64,000 nt of DNA. It comes from Rhynchosporium graminicola (taxonomy: Eukaryota; Ascomycota; Leotiomycetes; Helotiales; Ploettnerulaceae). The notes beneath the pieces were generated by a model. That model saw only the letters and a list, made by a program, of their open reading frames with translations, searched no databases and was not told the origin of the DNA. The position numbers and the translations under genes are program-made. The stretch spans positions 744,001-808,000 of the forward strand of contig FJUW01000012.1 of assembly GCA_900074885.1 (NCBI GenBank), written 5' to 3'. Below, one piece after another: positions 21,800-33,541 of the stretch; the stretch's first letter is position 1, and the number at the start of each line of letters is the position of its first letter.

Positions 21800-24700
21800 A
21801 TTCTGTTCATTTCATCTTTCCTACGGCGTACAAAATTTCCTCATCGGGCAATATGTTGTTGTCGTCGTCTTCGCTTCAACCTCTCTTCATTTCTTGTACA
21901 TCATTCCTAGCAGTCAGGTTGTAGGCGAGATCGATCTCAACAGCGGCTAACAACCGCGAGAGAGCTATTCCCTGCTGTACCCCACGCCTGCTGCTTTTAA
22001 GAGCGGCGCGTATTTTTACCTTCTGGTTGTGCTGCGAGCGAGCGACGTATGACTTATGATTGGGTGGCGGCTAGATCTGAGCTCAGCTGTGCTGTGCTGT
22101 GGGTTCCACTGCGGGCGGGAGTTGCAGCGGCAGCGGATCGTGCGCGTGGTAGGCGGGCGTTCCTGACGATGACTCGCATGGAGCCGGCAGCGTGGACTTG
22201 GGGCTCGCGCCTGTGCCCGGGATGGTCGGGTGGGTGAGATGTACCTGCCTCTACTGGTGCTGTGGGGTGGATTAAGATGAATTAGAGTGTGGCTCTCACT
22301 ATTGAGTCTGGGACCAGATTTGAGCCAGGGGCTTGGGGGCGGGGGAATGCTCTCCCCATTGGTGCGAGCTACAGCACGTTACAGCGCTGGGGTGCGTTCT
22401 TCTGCTCTTTGCTTGATTATCCTTCTCGGTCTATGCTTCTTCGGGGTGTTTCTGGCTGTCTTGGGGTTGGACTGTTACTTCTTTAGGACTGGGCTGTTCT
22501 TGTTTTCTTCGAAGGGTGGTGTGTGCTTGCTTGCCATGATATCCCCTCATAGACGATTGTCTGTCATTCGTCCAAAATTTCACCTGGTTTTACCTCATTT
22601 TTCCCTTCCCCGAAGACTTGCTTTCCGTGCTGTGACTGGCCGAGAGAAGAGAGACTCCTTCCTCTGCTGGTGTTGGTGAAGATGTATGCCCGGTTGTAGT
22701 CTAGACGGACGTTGTGATTTCTCCTAGAGTGTGCTGAGATGGGTTGAGAGGTGCGCCGAACTAGGCTAGGAAGGAGAGAGTAAGGGTGATTGTAGATGCG
22801 GATAACCACACCTTCAGGCCAGGTACGCTTGTAATCTTCGCTAAGATGTGAATTTATGTGTGTGTGTGTATGTGTGTGTGAGACAATTAGCTTACGATCT
22901 GCCCGTGACCCCTTTTCCCTCTGAGTCCTAGCTACCTCTGTAAAACTCCAGTCTCATCTTATCTCCTATCACTGCCGTGGCCTTTCTCCTTGTGATTCTG
23001 ACACTTACTTGAACGACGTCTTGCCTACAAGGCGAGGTGAAGCGATCCTAAGGACTTGGAAATGGAAATATTTACACGACATACGGCTTATTGATAGGAA
23101 ATGCTCGTGTTTTTCCAAGACTCAGAGTAGAACTTTGTGCTCAGGGTGTGGCAATGAGATACGAGAATGTTTAGAAGTATGTACTGAAGTTGGGTTTAGG
23201 GGTTTTTTCTTTGATCTCTAGTGAAGAGATGCACTCGAAGGAAAGCCCCTTATTTGGTTCGGATGTAGAATAAGCTTGTCTTACTGAATGTCCTTTTACC
23301 TATTCTATAAGAGGTCATTTTTTTTTCTTTTTTTAGAAAAGGATTGAGGGCTCGCTCTCAGGCTGAGGTTTTTGATATGGAAGCGTAAGGCAGACTAGAC
23401 CTCCGTAGCTAGAAATACACTCGAACTGGATAATCAAGGTACAGTATCAATGACAACTTCAATAAAAATTGACTAGGTACTAGTGTTAATATTGCTATTG
23501 GTGATTTAGACACTAAAGCTGACTTGCCCTGGTGATGATATGTCTGCTCGCGCGTGACATTGGTAGAGAAACTTCTTGTGCTTTGAAATTATGCCGTTAT
23601 TTCTTATCAGGTCTTTATCACAATCCAATGCGCGCCGAGGAGCTTGGTTCACGGATGATATTTCGAGTCTGGACGTTAGATTCTCGATAGATGGGATTGA
23701 AGCGGAATATTATGTATATATGAGTTTCTGGGCAAAGAATGGACTTGATGTGATATACACATCAGACTTGTTTGTCTATATCGAAACTGAGTGTAGCCAA
23801 GGCATGGCTCTATTTTGCCCCAGTTTTAACGTAAAGCTCGCGACCATGGTCGTTAATGCCTGGACTTGAGGTCCGCAGCTGCCAACTATTGAGAGGCCCG
23901 ACCCCGGCGTATAGCTCAGAGCCTCAGAAAAGAGGACAAGAGAAAACTCTCCTCAAAAATTAGCTTAGATGATAATATTTTCTTGGGGCAGATAGCCAGA
24001 CACTATCTTAGACATCCATGCATCTTTATACTAATTATTTCATAAAATAGAATTATCAGAAGTATATTTTGGAAGTTTCGATGTTGCTAGGGATGATTCC
24101 TCGGAGTTCGCTTAGGCTCGCTAATTCCAACGTCGGCAAAACAAATCCACTTTAATCATCGCCTATAAACTCAAAAAGAATAGCAAATGTTATATGAATT
24201 CTGATAAAAAGCTTTAAAAGACCAAAAAGTGATGGCCAACTGAGAGGAAGGAACTCCTTGAAACAATCTCAATAGCTGCTGATGAGAATTCTCATTTTGC
24301 GAATTGGGTAAGGAAAGGAAAGGAAAGGACGATGAATAAATGTGCAGAAATGAAAGTAGTTACTAGATTGTCAGCAAATTACAACATTAGATAATTCCTA
24401 GATTTCCGTTAGGGGCGCCCTGACACTGGGCAGTAGAAGGGTAGATAGATCCAGCAAGCTGGCTATCAAGGTAACGATAATTTCAGATTGGGATGTGTCC
24501 AAAAGGCCGTTAATGACTTCTACAATACGTGTCGATGTCATAAATCGCCATATTTTGTTACATAGACCCGTTTTTGGCTCTCTCCTATCAATTGACCCCG
24601 TTCGTCTAAGGTGAATTGATCGATGCTCCAACCAACCCAAGTCTAGCGCAGTTTCAATCTCCTGCCTTCAACTCATCGTCCAGACAGTATCGGCAGCCTA

Positions 24701-24812
24701 TTTGCGTACTTTTTCCCTTGACTTCATCTCCAACTTCTTTTCCACTTCAACTACAAGTTCAACTTCAACACCAAACGGCTTCAACATCTACCGAAGAAAC
24801 AACTGCGCGACC
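21800..24812. other. Gene-free stretch
   Basis: These 3 kb have no supportable gene. The first ~900 bp are G+C-richer and follow the KxDL gene. A (TG)n microsatellite lies at about 22857-22880. After about 23900 the sequence becomes AT-rich. The last ~200 bp before 24813 are pyrimidine-rich on the plus strand and probably the promoter/leader of the next gene. Confidence 0.5.
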
Positions 24813-26400
24813 ATGGCTTCTCAGCAGATTCCCGTCGGTGAGATATTGGGTGCCACAGATATTGAGGTCGTGAGCGCAGTAAAGATGATGAAATTACTTC
24901 TCAACATTGCCTATGAGGACTTGAAGAACGGAGCAATCTCAGGTAATTCTTCCATTCTTCGTCCCATCTCTTTACGTGCTACGCGCAACAGCTTCATCAT
25001 ATGCCGAGTGCCCATCCAGCACTCGAAGGTACAAAGCTAAACCTTGTCTTGTGTCATAGAATGGTCCAAAAATATACTGTCAAAGCTTCCAGGTCATCGA
25101 TACACTCTCCCCCTCGGCATCTTCGAAGGCGTCGAGCACTGGATTGCTATCGAGTGTCTAGGGCCACGTTCCTTGAATTGTGCCGATGAGCGCGTAGGCT
25201 ACACACACCGAGATACGCTGGTAGATGCTGTCTTTATGTCTCCGGATGGTCAGAAGGATGAGCGCCGGGCTATACCCGTTGGTCGCATAATAGGTACAAT
25301 ACTCTCTCCGACGCTGTCTGACCACTAGCTTCATAGCCCCCAAGCTTTTACAGTCTTTCTCGTCATAATTGCTAATATTTCATTCAGCTGCTCGTGATGG
25401 CTTCAGCGCAGTCTTCCAGTCACACTGGGTTGTCCTCTACGACAGTACTGGATCTCTATGGGCCTGCCATGCCAAGGAAGTCGCGCCATATGAAGAGGAG
25501 CCTCTTCGACCAGGTGTCCAGACCCGCCGGTATTATCAAGATCCCGCCTTGGACAACATCTTCAATGCAAACTGGTCTGCTGGAGAGAACATCATATTCC
25601 TAGGGCACCTCAACATCATGTTCTTCCAGATGACGACCATCCGAAGCATCGAAGTATCCTCCGCCACCTGGAATACATACACTGCTAAGGTGTTGAATAA
25701 CGGAGACTTTGGACATCCCATTCACGCTATTGGGTTCCAGAGGCTACGCGCTGTCAACATCCTTAACATCAAGAAGCCACAATATCGTGGTAACAGGAAT
25801 TTCGTGTATCTAGCAGACATTGTCGGCTACTCAGGCTTCAGAGCAGATCTCAACAACACGAATCGTCCTCTAGTTCTGGACCGACAAACCACGGAGGCTG
25901 CATGGCTCAGTGTGCTTATAGGCAAGTACGTCAAGTACGATGCTGCGCAATTGAGTGCGAGATATCCTGGAAAAGAGATGATCCAGAAGAAGCGTATGCT
26001 ATTCATGGCTTTGGTACAGGTTAGTTTGACTTCTGCTGCTTGCCTCATGTCCATCGCTTACATTTATAGCGCTCGGGTGTCAATCACTTCAGGAGGAATC
26101 TAGATAAGCCGGAACTCGTCACATCCTCGGATAATGTTGAAGCATACTGGAAGAAAAGAGAGAAGCTATCTCCTGGTCTGGACATAGCCGTAAGTCATTA
26201 CTCCAGATGTTCTTATATCTTCACGTCCCTCTTCTGACATTCGCTATTAGTGGATCGAGGATGATAAGATGACTACTGGTCTTGAGGCCCCGGAGGAGGA
26301 CGTGGTCATGGATGAGGATATGAGAGAGCACTTGGTGTCGGAGGATGAACAGATCCTACTGGTCGAGCGCCCCCTCCTCGTCCAGGAGGAGGAGTTGTAG
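24813..26400 (+). CDS. Hypothetical protein, five exons, unknown family
   Basis: Not recognised. Exons 24813-24942, 25060-25293, 25388-26019, 26070-26189 and 26251-26400 splice into 421 codons plus stop. Introns are 117, 94, 50 and 61 bp, all GT-AG with a consistent frame, which supports a real gene. The protein starts MASQQIPVGEILGATDIEVV. Residues about 44-230 have mixed hydrophobic/aromatic content (LPLGIFEGVEHWIAIECLG, then SHWVVLYDSTGSLWACHA) suggesting a beta-rich globular domain. A stretch with RAVNILNIKKPQYRGNRNFV follows, then an acidic tail dense in Glu and Asp (EAPEEDVVMDEDMREHL). No signal peptide or membrane segment was seen. It is the last gene before a gene-free, relic-bearing block, so it may be lineage-specific. 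Confidence 0.75.
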
Positions 26401-26699
26401 GTGTATTTTGCGTGAGATAGAGTCTGTTTATGGAGAGTCTGAAGATTATGGACCCTATAAGTTCTTTGACGAATGAGGCAATAGATATTTGTCCAATGGA
26501 ACTATACATTCGCGTTTCTTGTTCCATTAACATTTGAGTGAAGTCTATAGCTTAATGCCTTCTCTATGTGATGCGTTGTACAACATGTGTTTTTGGAAGT
26601 CATTGGGTGGAGTGGAGAGCAGAACTACCAAACCACATACAGAATATTTGACTCTGTAAATATAGCTGGAGCACTTCAGAACCGATCAATTTTGCCACG
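26401..26699. other. 3' flank, no gene seen
   Basis: AT-rich sequence between the five-exon gene and the transporter relic. Nothing was recognised. Confidence 0.5.
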
Positions 26700-26885
26700 T
26701 TATTTGACAGTGTCAAGATGCTCGACGGGTGACTTCACCTCAATATCTCCATCTTTCAACGCATGAAGATCCACCTGATTACCGAAAAAATCGTCCATCT
26801 GCTCTAATGACCTCCCCTTCGTCGCGGGGTAGAAGAGCGCGTAATGTAGATATCGGTCACATGGCTAGAAATACGTACCATTTTT
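26700..26885 (-). pseudogene. Relic of an MFS sugar transporter C-terminus
   Basis: On the minus strand the frame ending with the stop at 26700 reads HYALFYPATKGRSLEQMDDF followed by FGNQV. This is the end of the last membrane helix and the PETKG-(R/K)-(S/T)-LEE(M/L)D cytoplasmic motif that marks sugar porters of the major facilitator superfamily. A tail of about 20 residues follows. Immediately upstream another frame reads KKWYVFLAM, resembling the preceding helix, but a stop lies between it and the open part, so at least one frame disruption has occurred. No further transporter helices were found upstream. I call it a 3' remnant. The alternative, a real gene whose remaining exons I failed to find, is less likely. 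Confidence 0.6.
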
Positions 26886-28554
26886 TGGCTTGAGATGATT
26901 TAAAGGGTATTCTTACTCTTGCAGTCAAAATTCAAGCTGAAAGGAATTTCTGGTGAATTTCGCAAAGATGCAGATATATCTCCTGTGGCCAAGGCCTTAT
27001 GAGGATGTACCGAACAATTCTAGAAGGCTTTTGCAGTCCTGATAAGGAATCTGAAGGCTTCGATGCGTGAAGCGATCTGCCTTATGAGATTCAAATTGCC
27101 GGTCAGCGTCGCGTCCTAAGTATTTTTGAACTTGCACAGACCAACATACATTGTTTACTTTCCTCGCTTAATCTCGGAACTCATTTCAACAAGTCACACA
27201 CCCGGCGCGTGGCTCAGGGCAGCTTAAATGACATTGAATCCATCTATACAAATCCACGTGTGCCTGAGCTTTCCAGATTTCGACGGGTTGAAACGTCACC
27301 GGAATTGCACTCTTCTATGGAAGGGTTTTTTTGGCTTGTGCTTGCTCTTCGCATTTTGATCTGTCCTACTGTACCCGAGTATCGTGACGGATAGGACATC
27401 CCCAGAGTCACCAATTGTTGCATATCTATCAATCGCCAAGCTCAGATGTACTTTCATGACAGCGCAGTTCGCGATGAAGATGAACTATGAAACTCCATAT
27501 CACTGAGTTATAATCGAAGGCAGTGACTCAACAGAATTTGGAATCAAATATCAAGAATCCTATCACTGCTTCGTAGGAGGTTTCGCCAATAATAACCCGC
27601 TATCTCCGTGAGTGTTGGGAACGCTCCTTCGGAGCGTAATTCAAAAAGTGACAACGTCCGTCCCAGATAGCTCCTGCACGCTAGTTGTTCGCTTGCGCTA
27701 CTTCCTTTCACCAATGCGACCTGGATTCGACTTTGATCGATTCAGGAGAATGTGTAAATTTGTCAAATGAGTGCTTGAGTCTCGACTAATTACCGTACCA
27801 TCTCGGACATTTGTCTGAGCGGCTTTTGCTGTAAGTAACATCAATGCAAATGCAAGATTCGTTTACTAGCTACAGAGAAACTTGAAGGAGAGCAGCTGTA
27901 CCCAGGCACGAATACCAAATCGGTCAAGTAATTGCACACAAGATGGATATGGAGAAGTGGAGTGTGGAATATGATGGTTCACTATTGGCTATACATGTCG
28001 ACATTACGCTCTCAGGACGGCACAAAGGTTCACTTACAAACAGCTGCATCCGGATATTGGGATCACCATATGGTATCAATGACTATTTCTTGATTCATCA
28101 TATACGAGGATAATGCCGTAGTCCCTGATTCTTCCTGTTGACAAAACTGGTCGTGAGCGTGGTAGGTACACCGACAAGCCCAAGTCATTAAAATGGCTAT
28201 CTCGGAGAATATGATTGCGATAACAAGAGATTGGCATGACGAGTGGCAGAATTAAGAGGTATGCCCTCTATATGTAGATGAAAGCAAGTTATCTAACTTT
28301 TAGTAGCCTAGACGGAGCGGAAAATTTAGCTCGCTGAGTCGAATGACAGAAGTTCATCGCAAGTGAACAGTACGGTAGAAAAAAAATTCAAAGCACTGAA
28401 ATGAAATGCTACGATAGTGACGCTCTACAGAAGCAGATCATTTCTTTACACAGTTGATATCGGCAAAGCATTATGATGCAGTGAACCTAACTACAACCTA
28501 ATTTCATCCTAGTTCAGCTCGGAATTTACTATCTATACTTTAGATCAACCTAAT
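26886..28554. other. Gene-free stretch, probably decayed sequence
   Basis: About 1.7 kb with no sustained frame on either strand. It lies where the body of the transporter would have been. A 17-bp perfect hairpin (ACGCTCC-TTC-GGAGCGT) is at 27621-27637. Confidence 0.45.
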
Positions 28555-30341
28555 TTACGCACTACCAATAATGAAGATCTCGCCCGTCGTATCGCTAGTC
28601 ATGAACGGCCTATCTTTACTACCCCATGCCAAACCGTAGGCCGGAAAAAGCTATTGAGACAGCTTCCCAGATTTTGGGTTCTGCATGAGATTCACTCACA
28701 GCTGCCGTGGTGCTAGACAATGGCTTACCGGCTGGCTATCTTTGAACGCAATGCATGATAGGCGGTAGCTATCGGGGGTGCTACAGTCCCTGCTTTTGTT
28801 AGATACCATGTAACACAATAACCCGATTATTGGCAATGAGATTGTCATACATCTGTGAGTCGTCTAGAGGGACGAGAGGGCCAGACGAACCAGGATCCAT
28901 GGAATGGAGTCTAGGCTACACTTCCAACTTTCTTATACTTGATATCAAGACGTGCCGATGAGCCAGAGACACCAAGCTGGACGCAAACCGGTTTCGTACA
29001 CTCCGCATCCGCAGATACACCAACTGAGTCGTCGATCGAGAGCTGAGTATCGACTTTCGTGGTACTACCGCCAGACGAACTTGATCCCTAGACGGCGAAG
29101 CAAGAAGAGTGTCCATAATCGGCCTTGTAATATGCGCTGGTCATACTATTGAGGAGACCATGGGAGTTGATTTCTTCGGCTGGGTCGTTGTTGTGGATGT
29201 CTTTGCAGCCTTTCTTCGGCGAAATTCTCGACCGACCAGATACCTCCAATCGATCAGTTTTCGCCCACTCCTAAGCTGCTCGGAGACCCCAGCCGAGGAC
29301 ATCACCGGCATCATAGTAGTCGACAGGAGTAGCGAGGATGGAGGCGATGTTGAAGATACCGGTTTGGGAACGGCCACTGTCGATTCCGGTTGTTGGCGAG
29401 TCGATGTTATCTGATGAGCCTCTGTTTGTAGCATTAGTATATTCCTCTTAATTTCAAAATTGAGAAAATTGGAGAATAAGGGTACACGATTTCAGACATT
29501 AAGCCCCGTATAGTCAGATGGAGACATGGACATACCGTTGCGCTAGGAGCGCATCGAGGTTGGATGTCGGGATACGTAGTGTACTAGTGGTAGGAAATCC
29601 CTACTCTGTGAGATTTAGCACTACCTCCACAAGTCCAGAAAATGTTTATATTTGGCAATATATGTGGGTCGTATACGTACTGTTGGTAATCACAGCCTTC
29701 TTGTTGCCAACAGTACCAGCAGTGGCATCGTAGGGGAATGCAGACACGCTGGCTTGGGAAGAGACCAAGGGTGTCTTGCCATCCGCTGTAAGTTCCAAAC
29801 CATGACGAGCTGAGTGTAGTTTTAGCTTAATCTAGATGACTAAAGGCCAGGGTTTTCGAGCTGGGAAATAAAACATTGGCTCGCATGAGCAAAATTTCAT
29901 CTCTTGACAGTCGGACAGCAAGAAATATGAAGAATTTGTACTAGTATCGGCAAATAAGTGTATTCTATGGAGCTAGGCAGATATCGGTGCCATCATTATC
30001 AGTCAACTTGATCAGTCTCACGACTTCACCTCCTTGCTCCACGACAAGTAGCTGTCCGAGCAACTCGAAAATAATCTGTCAGGGAGTCTTCAGCCCCTAC
30101 ATTACACCAATGATGTACTCTAACCCAAAGCCGCGTTTGGCTTCGCTGCCGGATTGATCATAGCACAAGCGCGTTTCTCTAGATAAGAAGTCGCGGTACC
30201 AAGGTGTGAAATGACCAGAACGGCGACAGTGCGTATGAGGAAAGCCACTGATGGAGTGGATTTGCTGAGTATCGACTGTTGTATTTCTAAACTCGGAATC
30301 CCGAAAGAAGTGAAATCACTCACGCAATTGGGAATTGGCAA
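28555..30341 (-). pseudogene. Pseudogene of an AA12 / sorbosone-dehydrogenase-like sugar oxidoreductase
   Basis: Minus-strand fragments in several frames follow the order of fungal PQQ-dependent pyranose/sorbosone dehydrogenase-like beta-propellers. From the 5' side they are: a start-like segment from 30341; LGQLLVVEQGGEVVRL with TDNDGTDICL near 29970-30060; ELTADGKTPLVSSQ and AFPYDATAGTVGN near 29700-29800; then NLDALLAQR and SGRSQTGIFNIASILATPVD. Next are DVLGWGLR, LGVGEN-stop-SIGGIWSVEN in another frame, DIHNNDPAEEINSHG in a third frame, a second stop after CFAV, and FHGSW. The C-terminal end is FMTSDTTGEIFIIGSA with the stop at 28555. Two introns appear still recognisable (for example GTATGT...ACAAACAG). 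In-frame stops and at least two frameshifts inside what should be exons show that it is broken. Live homologues are secreted oxidoreductases acting on sugars. Confidence 0.78.
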
Positions 30342-31535
30342 TCCTGTAGAATATAGTCTGGATGGTTAAACTTCCATTTCTCATTCCGACGATATGGCAA
30401 CAGGAGCTTACTACCGCAATTCAAGGTATGTAAACTTCTACCATTGACTTCAGGATAGGAGTCCGTACTCTTTGGAAAAGAAGCGAAGTGCCGGGGTATG
30501 CATGAAGCCAGACATGGCTGATGTGATCAGACCAGTGAGGGAAGGAAGAAATGCTGTCGAGCCTTCGTAGTATAGGCACGACTTTGATCAAATGAAATTC
30601 GATTATTGCAAAATAGCAGTTCCACGCATGTGAGATTTCAATCGCAGACTGCTTCGCTTAGGAAAGATGTGGATGCAACGGTCGGGGGAAATGGTTATGC
30701 CCGATATGCCTCGTGACACCAGGGGAGCGCGATTGAAAAGATTCAAATGCAACGATCGAATGAGCGCTCATTTACCCGTCCTAGCATTCTAACAATACTT
30801 GTACAATAAGTACCTAGGTAGTGAATAGAGCGAAGAGAAATTTCGCCAATGAAAAAGGAACAAGACGGCCAAGCAGGCAACTGCAGAAAATGGTTATAGA
30901 CGATAACTTGAGCCAAATACGGTCAGCGATTCATTATTCGATTGTTGATAGTAAAGCATGACACTGAAAGATATGATATCAAGAATGTGGAAGACGCCGG
31001 AACTGAAGAAGATCGGGAGCTTGACCAGCCCGGAAAAGAAGTTCCGCAAGAACACTTCCTGAATCCTGAATAGGTAGGTAAGATTACATTTCTCGGCCAC
31101 GTCCACATCGCGATAAGACTCAATTGATGCAATCGAAATGCCTCCATCCCGAGACAGGGTTATCGAAGACGTCTCTTCTATACAAAAAGGAAAAGCGTAA
31201 CCATAGCTAGCCCCACCCCCAGTCTGTCCACAGTTGGATGCTGATATGAAAGGGTGAGAGAGACGTCATTGAATCGAGTTGCTTTTTACCACGACCCTGG
31301 GCTCAACAGTATGGAGTGGGTGATTGGGAAGTTGATGCGATGAGTCTGGGTCCAATATATTGTGGCTTACTTGTCGAGGCACGGACGGGAGATGAGGCTT
31401 GGATTTCTTCAGTGATCTGGATTTGAGGTACGGTAGTACACATTTCTTTCTCCATCGAAACGATTCATGGATTGCGTATGAGTTTTCGGAGACGCGGGAC
31501 GGTGATGTGCTATGATGTATGTATTGTGATGGAAA

Positions 31536-31560
31536 TGTGATGTGATGTGATGTGAATGTG
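31536..31560. repeat. (GTGAT)n microsatellite
   Basis: About four tandem GTGAT units run into GTGAATGTGAG. Confidence 0.85.
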
Positions 31561-31865
31561 AGAATTTGCATGGAGGAAATGAGGTGAAAAGAGAAATAGA
31601 TTACTTTGTTCGGAACAAGAGCCCGAATGGGAATAACGGAGTTGGAAGGGCAAAGGCAAATCAGTTTGCCTGTTGACTTTGGAATCTCTGGAAGCATGTT
31701 TACGGTGGTGCCATGACTTTCTTTCTATACGTGGCTTATGAGCAACGTGATGTCAGATCGAGGGGGAAGAGCGAGAAGGAACGCTCCTGCCATTGCGTGC
31801 CGTGTGCGTCCCACGCGGGACCGACCATGCTTCCCGTGAGGCTCACTCAGACCATAATGTGGCCC

Positions 31866-31912
31866 ATGAGATTGGATGAGATTGGATGAGATCGGATGAG
31901 ATTGGATTGGAT
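31866..31912. repeat. (GATTGGATGA)n minisatellite
   Basis: About four imperfect copies of a 10-bp unit. One has C for T (GATCGGATGA) and the last is truncated. Confidence 0.85.
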
Positions 31913-32530
31913 GTTAAAGGTGTCAGTGCTGTCGAGGATAGATCTGGACCCACCGTAGTGGTTGCTTGCAGTAGAAAAGTGAAATGATCATTTAAACGTT
32001 CTCCAGACACTCGAATAAGATGCTCGAAGTCCTTCAAGCGTATCTACCACTTACTCTCTTTAACGATATGATATGAGATGTCTAATAATAATGAGCTGAC
32101 TCAGTTCGCGATAGATTACCACTTGCTCGGACGAAACCATCTACTCGTAGTCTCATGAAACACCCTTACTTTGTCACATTCTTGACTCCCAGATCTAGAG
32201 GCTTGGGAAAGGTTTGTTGACGTCGGCAAGTGCTATTTGCTTCGTCAGCCTTCGTCCGCCCCCCCCGCCCTGTCGAACGAATCAGCTTCCGTCTCAGGCT
32301 ATGAGGCAGACGTTGAGTCCATAACCTGTGATCCGTCGGCCCAGCTTATTTGCTTTCTCGCTTGGTTTCGTTGATGTTTACTGATTGTCATTTGAGAATT
32401 CACAGGCGGTACCGGAACGGAACGGAAGCGGCTGCGGTCAGCGTGATAAAGTGAGACCGAGGAGACGGGAAGGATCGAGTCACTGGATTCGGAAAAGGAA
32501 GCAGGAGGTTGAGTACCTGCCTGGTTTCTC

Positions 32531-32554
32531 TGAGTGAGTGAGTGAGTGAGTGAG
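32531..32554. repeat. (GAGT)n microsatellite
   Basis: Six tandem copies of the tetramer. Confidence 0.85.
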
Positions 32555-32888
32555 ATTCAAGCCCAACACGTCAAGGAAAACACTGAACGTGGAATGGGCC
32601 AGCAAATGTGATCAGCATCGCCGACCTTGTTCTGACTCCGCGCGCTCGAGCAGAGAGAGAGAGTGGTGCGGCTTTTGGCAAGTAGGCATCAGAATAATCA
32701 TCTTCCAAACCACTAATGAAGGAAGTATTTGGTTATCTTTTCCAAACCGAATCAACCCTTTTTTTTTGCCCAGTTTCATTAAACCGCAAACGACACGGAG
32801 CTTCATGATGACGACCGCGTGCATAATTCCCTAAGAGCATACATAACTCAGGCACAAATAGCCCGTAGTGCAGTGCAACGGCAGGCCT

Positions 32889-32926
32889 AGGTAGGTAGGT
32901 AGGTAGGTACCTTACCTTACCTTACG
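32889..32926. repeat. (TAGG)n followed by (TACCT)n, inverted-repeat-like
   Basis: Five TAGG units are followed at once by TACCTTACCTTACCTTAC, so the two halves are partly complementary and could fold into a hairpin. Confidence 0.8.
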
Positions 32927-33131
32927 GTACCTACTCCCAGCTACTCACTCTACTGTACCTACTACCTACTGTACTGGACTGTAGCGAAATAGCTTTTCGT
33001 ATTTTCTCGCGGGGAAGTCCTGCCTGAGTTTCGGTCCCTCCGTCGTCGTCGCCGGCGCGCTGGTTAGACTCATTTTAGCGTTTGGGCTCAGCAGTTGGTT
33101 GGCTGTGTTTCTGGAGAAGTGGATGTAATCA

Positions 33132-33177
33132 GCATGGCATGGCATGGCATGGCATGGCATGGCATGGCATGGCATGG
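33132..33177. repeat. (GGCAT)n pentanucleotide microsatellite
   Basis: About nine perfect tandem copies of GGCAT, ending in GGGATGGGAT. A degenerate GTTTGA/GTTTGG array follows at about 33207-33239. Confidence 0.9.
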
Positions 33178-33517
33178 GATGGGATCTCTCGTCCCAAGCT
33201 GTTGGGTTTGAGTTTGAGTTTGAGTTGGGTTTGGGTTTGGCCGAGATGTTGGTACCGCACTCGCTGGGCATTTTGAAAGGGCAGGTCTTGAAGATTTCAA
33301 GGAAGACAGACGCTTTAATGTATGTCGTCGATGTACGAGTAGGCGAAGGTCGGTGGAAACAGGATGTTGCATCACGGGCGTGAATGAATGTGAATGTAGG
33401 ATATAGTGTAGGGGAGGGCATTGAAGATGCCGTTGCCTCACTACGCTGCCTCCCGCTCCCCTCGTGGGCAAAGCTTGGTAACCGGGTACCTAGCAAGGTC
33501 ACTCACTAACTTCGCAA

Positions 33518-33541
33518 GGACCTACCTACCTACCTACCTAC
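33518..33541. repeat. (CCTA)n microsatellite
   Basis: Five tandem CCTA units (ACCTACCTACC...), the complement type of the TAGG array at 32.89 kb. Confidence 0.85.

Noticed and set aside
28555..30341. An intact spliced sugar dehydrogenase gene instead of a pseudogene
   Set aside because: Stops and frame changes fall inside blocks that are contiguous in the family (for example within LGVGEN...GGIWSVEN), where introns with proper ends cannot be placed.
33132..33177. Possible CRISPR-like array
   Set aside because: It is a perfect 5-bp microsatellite without spacers, in a eukaryotic genome.
32966..33502. 178-codon minus-strand frame
   Set aside because: Its middle is encoded by the GGCAT array (repeated CHAMP-like residues) and other simple repeats; no start context or homology pattern.
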